Source of the DNA: UBA6345 sp045577635
GTDB taxonomy: Bacteria; Bacillota; Clostridia; Christensenellales; UBA1242
Assembly (NCBI GenBank): GCA_045577635.1
Contig: JAZNIS010000004.1
Span: 1 to 25,635 of the forward strand
DNA length: 25,635 nt
Reading direction: 5' to 3'
Shown: positions 1 through 5,923 of the stretch, in pieces
Layout of the letters: every line of letters begins with the position of its first letter
Position numbering within the stretch: the stretch's first letter is position 1
The notes under the pieces: generated by a model
The model's input: only the letters and a program-made list of their open reading frames with translations
What the model was told of the DNA's origin: nothing
Database searches by the model: none
Translations under genes and position numbers: made by a program

Positions 1-1070
1 ACCAATCCTTTGTATTTTCCGTTCCTTTCAAAGAAATGAGAAGCTATTACTTCGTCCGGTGTAAAATTAAACTCTACATATTCCAATTCTTCCCTTAAAT
101 CGAAATAATTCCTTTTTAACCAATCTTTATTGTTTAAATACCATTTAACTGTATATGCTAAATTTTCATTAAAATTATTATCAGGTTTAAACCCTAATTC
201 TCTTTCAATTTTATCAGCATTTAAAGTATATTTTTCATCATGACAAGGTCTGTTTTTAATGTGTTGTTTTTTTGAAACCAAACCAACCAAATCACAAATG
301 TTATCCATCATAACAAGGTTTGTAATTTCGTGATTTCCTGCAATATTATAAATTTCACCCAATTTCCCGTTATGAATTATTAAATCTAATGCTTTACAAT
401 GGTCCAACACAAACAACCAATCTCTCATATCAAGGCCATCACCATGTACCAACAAATCTTCACCGTTTAACAACCTTTTTATTGTTAAAGGAATTAATTT
501 TTCGGGGTGTTGATACGGTCCAAAATTGTTAGAACACCTAGATATTGTTACAGGCAAATTATATGTATGAAAATACGACATCACCAACATATCGGCACTT
601 GCTTTTGCTGCACTATATGGACTAGTAGGATTTAAAAAACTATCTTCACCAAACCTAGTAGAATTATCTAAAAGCGATATGCCACCATACACTTCATCGG
701 TAGATATTTGATGAAATCTAACAGCATATTTTCTGCAAGCATCAAGCAAAACCCTAACACCAACAATGTTTGAATTAACAAAAATTGAAGGATTTTCAAT
801 TGACCTTTCAACATGTGATTCTGCTGCAAAGTTTACAACAACATCAAAACTTTCGGTTTTAAATAATTCATCAACCAATTCTTCATTACAAATATCACCT
901 TTAATAAATTTAAAATTAGGATTATTAATAATGTCGGTTAAAGATTCGTAACTACCAGCATAAGTTAATTTATCTAAACAAACAACCTTATAAGTTGGAT
1001 AATTATTTAAAATGTGATGACAGTAATTTGAGCCAATAAATCCTGCCCCACCGGTGATTAACATTTTCAT
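1..1070 (-). CDS. rfbB: dTDP-glucose 4,6-dehydratase, 3' end outside window
   Basis: Partial gene: about 356 codons are present and the frame is still open at base 1. It is an NAD-dependent short-chain dehydrogenase that converts dTDP-glucose to dTDP-4-keto-6-deoxyglucose for rhamnose or other deoxysugar synthesis. Visible in the translation are the N-terminal Rossmann glycine motif TGGAGFIGS, the family signature STDEVYG, the catalytic YSAAK (YxxxK) and the substrate-loop motif SNNFGPYQ. The start at 1070 has GGAG about 8 bases upstream; a second in-frame ATG lies two codons later. The family usually ends some 20-30 residues after the conserved KWYLNN segment. Here the frame runs 48 residues past it without a stop, so the protein has a C-terminal extension or fusion beyond the window. 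The next genes of the sugar pathway would lie to the left. Confidence 0.95.
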   Translation of the reverse strand, partial: MKMLITGGAGFIGSNYCHHILNNYPTYKVVCLDKLTYAGSYESLTDIINNPNFKFIKGDICNEELVDELFKTESFDVVVNFAAESHVERSIENPSIFVNSNIVGVRVLLDACRKYAVRFHQISTDEVYGGISLLDNSTRFGEDSFLNPTSPYSAAKASADMLVMSYFHTYNLPVTISRCSNNFGPYQHPEKLIPLTIKRLLNGEDLLVHGDGLDMRDWLFVLDHCKALDLIIHNGKLGEIYNIAGNHEITNLVMMDNICDLVGLVSKKQHIKNRPCHDEKYTLNADKIERELGFKPDNNFNENLAYTVKWYLNNKDWLKRNYFDLREELEYVEFNFTPDEVIASHFFERNGKYKGL

Positions 1071-1089
1071 ATTATTCTCCTTTGCTAAA

Positions 1090-1117
1090 AGTTTAGCACA
1101 ACCATTTTTTTAGTCAA
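1090..1117 (-). promoter_or_regulatory. promoter of rfbB
   Basis: A -35 box TTGACT (1117-1112), 16-base spacer and -10 box TAAACT (1095-1090) preceded by TGTGC, an extended -10. The start codon is 20 bases downstream with a good ribosome binding site. Confidence 0.65.
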
Positions 1118-1173
1118 CAAAATAAAGGGGTTCAAACACATTATAGCTACAAACATCAATTTAAACTTTAAAA

Positions 1174-1201
1174 TAAAAAAACGGAAAATTTTTCCGTTTT
1201 A
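1174..1201 (-). terminator. intrinsic terminator after the 1203-1886 lipoprotein gene
   Basis: Inverted repeat AACGGAAAA / TTTTCCGTT followed on the minus strand by a run of T. It separates the lipoprotein gene from rfbB. Confidence 0.85.
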
Positions 1202-1202
1202 A

Positions 1203-1886
1203 TCACACCACTTTTTTTGCCATTATTTCATTACTAATAGGGTCAATAACAACAGCAAAAGTTTTACCCGACCTTGAAACAAAATTTACATACCAAAAAT
1301 AATGATTTTCACTAACAACTTCATCGTTAATAATTTTTATATAACATTCACCATAAAATTCATTATTTTCAATTAATGCCAACAATTCATTTTTTAATTC
1401 AACACAAGCTAATCGCAAGGCATTATCATAGTTAACATTCCAATTATCAGTAACCGATTTTAGTTCAACATATTCAACAAAATCACCTGCAATTATTTTG
1501 GCAGTTATAACATCGCTAGATTCAATAATTTTTTTTATATCGCATACATAACTTCCATTATATGGATTTTTCTCTAACAAACCATCATAACGGCTAGTTC
1601 CAACAGTTAAAACATAATTAACTGTTTCAGGTATTGTTTGTTTTTGTTTTAAGTTAAAAGTAAGCACTGCAAATTCAATAGGATTAGTGCATAAACCATT
1701 AACAACATAGTCCTTTTCACGACAGCCACTAGTAAGCGAAACTGCAATTTTTTCGTTTTCGCCAACATACAAATTTTGCCTATATTCAGCAATATTATTT
1801 TTTACATAATCATAAACTTTTAAATTGTTACACCCAGCAAACACAACAGATAAAAAACACAACAATATAAAACCAAATTTTTTCAT
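1203..1886 (-). CDS. putative lipoprotein of unknown function
   Basis: 227 residues. The N-terminus is a lipoprotein signal peptide: two Lys, a hydrophobic stretch, then a lipobox-like VFAGC with the modifiable Cys at residue 19. The -3 Phe is less usual than Leu. The mature protein would be tethered to the outer face of the membrane. The middle matches no family I recognise. The last 40 residues (YWYVNFVSRSGK ... VVIDPISNEI) have the look of a PepSY-type unit, in which a strand pair ends in a D-x-x-x-G/N-E-I turn; this is an inference from pattern only. It is a single gene with its own terminator and a likely promoter at 1906-1934 (TTAATT, 17 bases, TATAAA). The ribosome binding site GGAG is 7 bases before ATG. 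The stop is TGA. Confidence 0.8.
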   Translation of the reverse strand: MKKFGFILLCFLSVVFAGCNNLKVYDYVKNNIAEYRQNLYVGENEKIAVSLTSGCREKDYVVNGLCTNPIEFAVLTFNLKQKQTIPETVNYVLTVGTSRYDGLLEKNPYNGSYVCDIKKIIESSDVITAKIIAGDFVEYVELKSVTDNWNVNYDNALRLACVELKNELLALIENNEFYGECYIKIINDEVVSENHYFWYVNFVSRSGKTFAVVIDPISNEIMAKKVV

Positions 1887-1905
1887 AATAACTCCAAAAT
1901 TCCAT

Positions 1906-1934
1906 TTTATATATTGCTATGATAATTAAATTAA
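1906..1934 (-). promoter_or_regulatory. possible promoter of the lipoprotein gene
   Basis: TTAATT (1934-1929), 17-base spacer, TATAAA (1911-1906). The -35 box is a poor match. It lies between the rpiB terminator and the lipoprotein start. Confidence 0.4.
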
Positions 1935-1940
1935 TTTTAT

Positions 1941-1969
1941 GAAAAAAGTAGATGTTTTAAACACCTACT
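1941..1969 (-). terminator. intrinsic terminator of the ywlE-rpiB operon
   Basis: On the minus strand GTAGGTGTTT / AAACATCTAC forms a 10-bp stem (one G-T pair) followed by TTTTTTC. The left arm begins inside the rpiB stop codon, so termination is packed tightly against the gene. Confidence 0.8.
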
Positions 1970-2414
1970 CATACATTTTATCTAAATCGTTAACTCTTTC
2001 AATATGCCTATCGCCTTCAAATTTAGTTTCTAAAAATGTTTTTAAAATTTTCTTTAATTTACAATTACACATTTTAGGGTAACCCTTATAGCCACCACTT
2101 AAAACTAAAACATTTGCATTATTGTGAAACCTGCCAAAATAAGCAGTTTTTGGCATATTGCATAGTACTGCTCTAATTCCTTTGCAACGGTTTGCAGCAA
2201 TACTAGCACCAACACCTGTTCCACACAAATAAATTCCTAAATTATCACCACTTTTAACAAGTTCATTTGCTTCTTTAATATATGTCACATAGGAATCAGA
2301 TTTTTCATAAGTTGTTGCACCAACCCACTTATATTCATAACCATTTTTAGTAAGCCAATCGGTAATAAATTTCATTTTATTAACTCCGTTATGGTCGTTT
2401 GCCAAATAAATCAT
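1965..2414 (-). CDS. rpiB: ribose-5-phosphate isomerase B / LacA-LacB family sugar-phosphate isomerase
   Basis: 149 residues, the normal family length. It should interconvert ribose 5-phosphate and ribulose 5-phosphate in the non-oxidative pentose phosphate pathway; the family also contains galactose-6-phosphate and allose-6-phosphate isomerases. The diagnostic anion-hole motif CGTGVGASIAANR is present with the catalytic Cys at residue 64. The early NDHNG (usually S/G-D-H-x-G/A) and the FGRFHNNANVL segment, with its phosphate-binding His/Arg, are also there. It overlaps the upstream phosphatase gene by 4 bases, so the two are translationally coupled. The same neighbour pair occurs as ywlE-ywlF in Bacillus subtilis. 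The substrate cannot be settled from sequence alone. Confidence 0.9.
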   Translation of the reverse strand: MIYLANDHNGVNKMKFITDWLTKNGYEYKWVGATTYEKSDSYVTYIKEANELVKSGDNLGIYLCGTGVGASIAANRCKGIRAVLCNMPKTAYFGRFHNNANVLVLSGGYKGYPKMCNCKLKKILKTFLETKFEGDRHIERVNDLDKMYE

Positions 2415-2854
2415 TTTAACTCTCCTTTAATAATTAATTCTACAATTTCATCACAAATAAAATCTAATATTTTTGCACACTTTTCATAAACAACCAAATC
2501 CTGTCCGTAAGGGTCTGGAATATCTATTCCACTACTAAAATCACACAAAGGTTTAACATTTCCAACATTTTTAATGTATTCGGCATGGTTTTTTGTTATA
2601 GGAATTAGCAAAGTGTTTGCAGTAACCATTGTTTTAGTTAATTGTTTTGCTGGTTTACTTTTAAGCACAATCCCCATATTTTTTAATGCTAAAATAGTAT
2701 TTTTACTTGTTTTTGTTGATGGGTCAGCCATAATTCCTGCACTAGAAACAGCAAAATTAGAAATGTTATTAAGTTTTAGTTTGTTTTTCAAAATTGCTTC
2801 TGCCATAGGGCTTCGGCAAGTGTTTCCCGTACAAACAAAAATTATCTTATTCAT
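2411..2854 (-). CDS. ywlE: low-molecular-weight phosphatase, probable protein-arginine-phosphatase (YwlE type)
   Basis: 147 residues, typical for low-molecular-weight protein-tyrosine phosphatases. The P-loop C-T-G-N-T-C-R-S begins at Cys8 (nucleophile) with Arg14, and the general acid is Asp114 in DIPDPYGQ. In this family the residue at the fifth P-loop position decides specificity. True tyrosine phosphatases have Ile, while YwlE-type arginine phosphatases have Thr, as seen here (Thr12). It would therefore remove phosphate from phospho-arginine set by an McsB-type kinase, which marks proteins for ClpCP. It heads a two-gene operon with rpiB. The ribosome binding site AGGAAA precedes the ATG, and an extended -10 (TGTGATAAAAT) lies at 2874-2884. 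Confidence 0.9.
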   Translation of the reverse strand: MNKIIFVCTGNTCRSPMAEAILKNKLKLNNISNFAVSSAGIMADPSTKTSKNTILALKNMGIVLKSKPAKQLTKTMVTANTLLIPITKNHAEYIKNVGNVKPLCDFSSGIDIPDPYGQDLVVYEKCAKILDFICDEIVELIIKGELK

Positions 2855-2873
2855 ATTTCCTTTCCTATTAAAT

Positions 2874-2884
2874 ATTTTATCACA
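2874..2884 (-). promoter_or_regulatory. extended -10 promoter of the ywlE-rpiB operon
   Basis: TGTGATAAAAT on the minus strand with no good -35 box. The expected -35 position overlaps the -35 of the divergent promoter at 2895-2923, so the two promoters face apart and share sequence. Confidence 0.5.
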
Positions 2885-2894
2885 AATAATAATT

Positions 2895-2923
2895 TTGAAA
2901 AAATAAATTATATATGTTATAAT
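2895..2923 (+). promoter_or_regulatory. strong extended -10 promoter, predicted to give a near-leaderless mRNA
   Basis: TTGAAA (2895-2900), 17-base spacer, TATAAT (2918-2923), preceded by TATGT (extended -10). The expected start of transcription is about 2930, only about 3 bases before the ATG at 2933. Confidence 0.8.
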
Positions 2924-2932
2924 TAATTAACT

Positions 2933-3397
2933 ATGATAACACAAGAAAAAATGTATGATATTTTGTTTAATAACCAAAAATTAGTTGAATATATTAATTC
3001 AACTGTTTTTACCACAGCAGTTGCAAATGAAACTGTTTTAGCCACAATTTTAAACAATGAAATTTATGCTGATTATTTAATTACACAAAACCCTAACCTA
3101 AACAAAATAAAAGTTGTTAACAATTTAAATAGGTTTGAAGATAAATTTTGGATTAAAAAATCACCATTAAATTTAATTATGTTTTTAAGAGCTGTTAAAC
3201 AAAAAAAATTAATTTTAGAATCAGTTTTTCACTTTTTTACAACAACCGATTTACTTTCGGCAGTATTAAACCTTTGCAATAATTTAATTATAAAACTAAA
3301 TGTTTCTGAAAAAATTGTTAACGAAATTATAGATTATGCCGATGAAGACATATTAAAATCATTAAAACTTATTATAAAACACAATTTAGCAAGATAA
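2933..3397 (+). CDS. hypothetical protein, 154 residues, predicted leaderless
   Basis: Not recognised. It is a small, soluble, mostly helical protein, with leucine/isoleucine-rich segments alternating with Asn and Lys and no signal peptide or clear membrane segment. I accept it as a gene because it has a near-consensus extended -10 promoter directly upstream, a long open frame that opposes nothing coding, and an intrinsic terminator 3 bases after its stop. No ribosome binding site precedes the ATG at 2933 or the next in-frame ATG at 2951. With transcription expected to start at about 2930, translation should begin on an almost leaderless mRNA. It is divergent from ywlE-rpiB and convergent with the next gene. 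Confidence 0.7.
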   Translation: MITQEKMYDILFNNQKLVEYINSTVFTTAVANETVLATILNNEIYADYLITQNPNLNKIKVVNNLNRFEDKFWIKKSPLNLIMFLRAVKQKKLILESVFHFFTTTDLLSAVLNLCNNLIIKLNVSEKIVNEIIDYADEDILKSLKLIIKHNLAR

Positions 3398-3426
3398 AAA
3401 AATCCCTATTAAAGGGATTTTTTATT
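3396..3426. terminator. bidirectional terminator between convergent genes
   Basis: AAATCCCT / AGGGATTT hairpin flanked by A-run and T-run, so it can stop transcription from both the 2933-3397 gene and the 3422-4012 gene. Confidence 0.85.
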
Positions 3427-4012
3427 TTAATTTTAAGTTATATTTTAAATCTTTAATTTTTCTGTTTAAGCCGTTTTTTGTAGAGCTTTCGCATGGAACA
3501 GCTTTTAAATAATCAACAGCATCTTGTTTATATTTATTATATTCGCTAATTGCAATTTCAACATCGGCTGGTTTTGTACTTAAAAAACCACCTTTTAATG
3601 CACCTTGTTCAGTAAAATCTAATAAAATTACAGCAGAATTATCAAACACAACAAAATCAGTTTCACCTTGAATTTTAGTTGCATAGGTTTTATGACCAAT
3701 TTCGTTATAAACAAAAACCCTTAATGCTTCAAATTTTAAATAGGTTGAAACAGGTTCATTAACAAAATATAAATGTTCAATTTCTTTTTTATCTTCAAGT
3801 AAAACATTATCTAAATAAAAATCAGCAAGTAATTGTTCAACTTCCGGCAAATTAAATTGCACATATTCATTATATATTTCATCGTAGTTTCCAGAATAAT
3901 CCTGTAAAGTTCTAAACACTTTTACTGAATTACATTCTTCAAACATACTATATAAACAATTGTAAAGTTCTTCCCTGGTTAAGTATTCTGTTTGCGATAA
4001 TTTTTCAATCAT
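3422..4012 (-). CDS. DUF6879-like protein of unknown function
   Basis: 196 residues, soluble. Segments at residues 79-133 and onward recall DUF6879: a basic/hydrophobic strand then VNEPVSTYLKFE (84-95), N-E-I-G-H (103-107), then DFVVFDNSAVILLDF (119-133), then a G-rich turn and a helix with D-A near 164. In DUF6879 proteins of actinobacteria the same order is seen: R-V-x-V-x-x-x-P, a helix with Y-L, G-E-D-I-R, D-F-W-L/V-F-D, then H-F-D. This is a match from memory of the pattern, so the family name is tentative and no function is known for it. A ribosome binding site AAGGAG precedes the ATG, and an extended -10 TGTGCTAAAAT lies at 4039-4048. It is a single gene between the shared terminator and the divergent promoter of the next gene. 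Confidence 0.8.
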   Translation of the reverse strand: MIEKLSQTEYLTREELYNCLYSMFEECNSVKVFRTLQDYSGNYDEIYNEYVQFNLPEVEQLLADFYLDNVLLEDKKEIEHLYFVNEPVSTYLKFEALRVFVYNEIGHKTYATKIQGETDFVVFDNSAVILLDFTEQGALKGGFLSTKPADVEIAISEYNKYKQDAVDYLKAVPCESSTKNGLNRKIKDLKYNLKLK

Positions 4013-4038
4013 AGTTTTAACTCCTTAAATACAAAATA

Positions 4039-4048
4039 ATTTTAGCAC
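4039..4048 (-). promoter_or_regulatory. extended -10 promoter of the DUF6879-like gene
   Basis: TGTGCTAAAAT on the minus strand with no convincing -35. The start codon lies about 27 bases downstream with AAGGAG between. Confidence 0.5.
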
Positions 4049-4099
4049 AATTTATTAATTTATAAAATTGATTTACCCTAGTTTTAAAAAAAGTTAATA

Positions 4100-4127
4100 T
4101 TGACTATTAAACCATTTATGCTATAAT
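4100..4127 (+). promoter_or_regulatory. strong extended -10 promoter
   Basis: TTGACT (4100-4105), 16-base spacer, TATAAT (4122-4127) preceded by TATGC. It drives the gene starting at 4158. Confidence 0.8.
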
Positions 4128-4157
4128 TTTATTAGATAAATTTTTAGGAGAAATAAG

Positions 4158-4802
4158 TTGGCTAAATTTGTTTTTAATGGCATAGTTTTATCAGAAAACA
4201 ATTACATAGAAAACTTAATGATAAAACGATTAACATCTAAATATGGCAACACCGACCGAACATTAAGTGTTCAGGAATTTTTATCGGAATTAGATAATGC
4301 CAACCTAACAAATTCATTAGATAGCACTATTTTAATTTTAAAAAAATTTGGTTACAACATTTCTAATCCTAAAATGCTTGAAAAAGTTAAACCTTATTTA
4401 ATTAAATGCACAGGAAAATCAATACTACTACTTAACCAACAAATTAAAAATAGTAAAATAAATAAAGCAAGTTTTTATAGAGCTGCAAAAGCATATACTG
4501 CAAACAAACAAATAAACGAAACAAAAATTGATACCAGAAAATTTTATGATGATTGCAATTATTTAATAAACTATTTAACAAATGCTATTTTGTGTGGTGA
4601 AATTATTTATTTAGCTGAATCTAGCACAATAAAAACTTTACAAGAACAACAATTAGAACTAGAAAAAGAAACCGTTTCGGTTGTTGATGGTTTTGTTAAA
4701 GATAGGTTGAATTTAGCTGCAATTTTAAATGCTGATTCACCAGAAGAAATGGCAACCGTTTTAAAACAATATAAAATAAAAGGTACAGAAAAAAAGAAGT
4801 AA
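4158..4802 (+). CDS. hypothetical protein, 214 residues, TTG start
   Basis: Not recognised. Soluble, Lys/Asn-rich, largely helical. The C-terminal third is a charged helix (EQQLELEKETVS) and the tail is very basic (GTEKKK). It has no signal peptide or membrane segment. The start is TTG at 4158, chosen because AGGAG lies 7 bases upstream and the frame has no ATG near the start. It has its own extended -10 promoter and its own terminator, and it runs opposite to the flanking housekeeping genes, so it is an independent single-gene unit. The stop codon is embedded in the terminator stem. Confidence 0.75.
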   Translation: MAKFVFNGIVLSENNYIENLMIKRLTSKYGNTDRTLSVQEFLSELDNANLTNSLDSTILILKKFGYNISNPKMLEKVKPYLIKCTGKSILLLNQQIKNSKINKASFYRAAKAYTANKQINETKIDTRKFYDDCNYLINYLTNAILCGEIIYLAESSTIKTLQEQQLELEKETVSVVDGFVKDRLNLAAILNADSPEEMATVLKQYKIKGTEKKK

Positions 4803-4827
4803 GCACTTAAACTTACTTCTTTTTTTG
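4795..4827 (+). terminator. intrinsic terminator of the 4158-4802 gene
   Basis: AGAAGTAAG / CTTACTTCT 9-bp stem with an 8-base loop followed by seven T. Confidence 0.9.
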
Positions 4828-4830
4828 AAA

Positions 4831-4868
4831 ATAAAAAAAAATAAAAACACTGAAAAATCAGGGTTTTT
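4831..4868 (-). terminator. intrinsic terminator of rplM-rpsI
   Basis: On the minus strand AAAAACCCTGA / TCAGTGTTTTT (one mismatch) followed by a long T-rich run. It is back to back with the plus-strand terminator just before it. Confidence 0.75.
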
Positions 4869-4883
4869 AATATTAATAACAAA

Positions 4884-5309
4884 TTATCTCTTGCTATATT
4901 GAGGTGCTTTTCTAGCTTTCTTAAGACCAGGTTTCTTTCTTTCTTTTGCACGAGCATCACGAGTAAGGAATCCTGCTTTCTTAATTTGGTCTTTTAATTG
5001 TTCATCAGCTTTAACAAGTGCACGAGCAATAGCTTGACGAATTGCACCAGCTTGTCCGCTTAATCCACCACCATGAACATTAACTGTGATATCATATTTA
5101 CCAACAGATTCTGTTAATTCTAATGGTTGGTTAACAATTAATTGAAGAGTACCTAAACCAAAATATTCTTCTAAAGATTTTTTGTTTACTACAATTAAAC
5201 CACTTCCGTTAGGAACAAGTCTAACTCTAGCAATAGATTGTTTACGACGACCTGTTGCAATAAATTCAACTTTTTTTGCTGCAGGAACGGTTGCTTTTTT
5301 TGCTGCCAT
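4884..5309 (-). CDS. rpsI: 30S ribosomal protein S9
   Basis: 141 residues. The conserved core starts at FIATGRRKQSIARVRL, followed by GSG...VN.KSLEEYFG, then VHGGGLSGQAGAIRQAIARAL, and it ends with the basic C-terminal tail KARKAPQYSKR that reaches the ribosomal P site. An Ala/Lys-rich N-terminal extension of about 14 residues precedes the core. The start ATG shares one base with the rplM stop codon (TAATG), and the ribosome binding site AGGAGG lies within the end of rplM, so S9 translation is coupled to L13. The L13-S9 pair is conserved across bacteria. Confidence 0.98.
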   Translation of the reverse strand: MAAKKATVPAAKKVEFIATGRRKQSIARVRLVPNGSGLIVVNKKSLEEYFGLGTLQLIVNQPLELTESVGKYDITVNVHGGGLSGQAGAIRQAIARALVKADEQLKDQIKKAGFLTRDARAKERKKPGLKKARKAPQYSKR

Positions 5310-5752
5310 TATTTAACTCCTCCTACTAATTTGTATGGTTTTGGTTGTTGAGCAGAATGTGGATGTTCTGCTGTTTTGTAAACTTTTAATTTTCTAAACA
5401 TATCTCTGCCTAAACTATTTTTAGGAAGCATACCTTTAACTGCTTTTTCTAAAACGAAATCGCTTTTGTTTTCCATTAAATCTTTGTAAGCAGTTTTCTT
5501 AAGGCCACCAGGATGTCCTGAATGACGATAATAGAATTTATCTGTTAATTTATTTCCTGTTAAAATCATTTTGTCGGTGTTGATTACTACTACATAATCA
5601 CCTGCATCGCAATGAGGGGTGAAAGTTGGTTTGTGTTTACCTCTTAAAATATTAGCGATTTGACTAGCTGCACGACCTAAAGGCATATCAGCAACATCTA
5701 CTAATAACCACTCACTCTTTACAGTTTGTGCATTTGCCATAACTGTTTTCAT
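5309..5752 (-). CDS. rplM: 50S ribosomal protein L13
   Basis: 147 residues, the full family length. Conserved segments are W-LVDVADMPLGRAASQIANILRGK, the DYVVVINTDKMILTG strand, YYRHSGHPGGLK, and V-KGMLPKNSLGRDMFRKLKVY near the C-terminus. The start at 5752 is supported by AGGAG about 9 bases upstream; an in-frame ATG at 5740 is too far from it. The gene lies 171 bases downstream of typA on the same strand and has its own TTGACA/TATACT promoter and a structured leader, consistent with autoregulation by L13. Confidence 0.98.
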   Translation of the reverse strand: MKTVMANAQTVKSEWLLVDVADMPLGRAASQIANILRGKHKPTFTPHCDAGDYVVVINTDKMILTGNKLTDKFYYRHSGHPGGLKKTAYKDLMENKSDFVLEKAVKGMLPKNSLGRDMFRKLKVYKTAEHPHSAQQPKPYKLVGGVK

Positions 5753-5858
5753 ATATGTTAATCTCCTAATTATTATTTCAAAAAATTTATTCTAGTTTTT
5801 GGTTTTCACTAATTTTGTGGGGCTAGTACAAAAAAAAGTGCAACCCTTAAACATTGCA
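5753..5858 (-). promoter_or_regulatory. structured 5' leader of rplM-rpsI, probable L13 autoregulatory leader
   Basis: About 105 bases from the expected transcription start (near 5857) to the rplM start. Reading the minus strand, TGCAA (5858-5854) pairs with TTGCA (5843-5839), enclosing a loop with GGG. A second hairpin pairs CACT / AGTG and TTTTGT / ACAAAA (5840-5807), enclosing a loop with CCCC (5822-5819). The GGG and CCCC loops could form a pseudoknot. L13 leaders are known upstream of rplM in Bacillota, but I matched position and foldability, not a covariance model. Confidence 0.5.
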
Positions 5859-5863
5859 AGTAA

Positions 5864-5892
5864 AGTATATATAATAATTACTTACTTGTCAA
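5864..5892 (-). promoter_or_regulatory. promoter of rplM-rpsI, flanked by an inverted repeat
   Basis: Consensus TTGACA (5892-5887), 17-base spacer, TATACT (5869-5864). The 7-bp inverted repeat CAAGTAA / TTACTTG has arms at 5857-5863 and 5882-5888. These arms overlap the -35 and the start site. Confidence 0.8.
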
Positions 5893-5923
5893 GATTATTT
5901 TAGCACTTTTTTAGTATATTTTT

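Noticed and set aside
2574..2906. Plus-strand open frame of 110 codons opposite ywlE
   Set aside because: Shadow of a well-identified phosphatase gene; hydrophobic composition is an artefact of the opposite strand.
4607..4960. Minus-strand open frame of 117 codons crossing the end of rpsI and the 4158 gene
   Set aside because: Runs through two terminators and the rpsI 3' end in another frame; no ribosome binding site.
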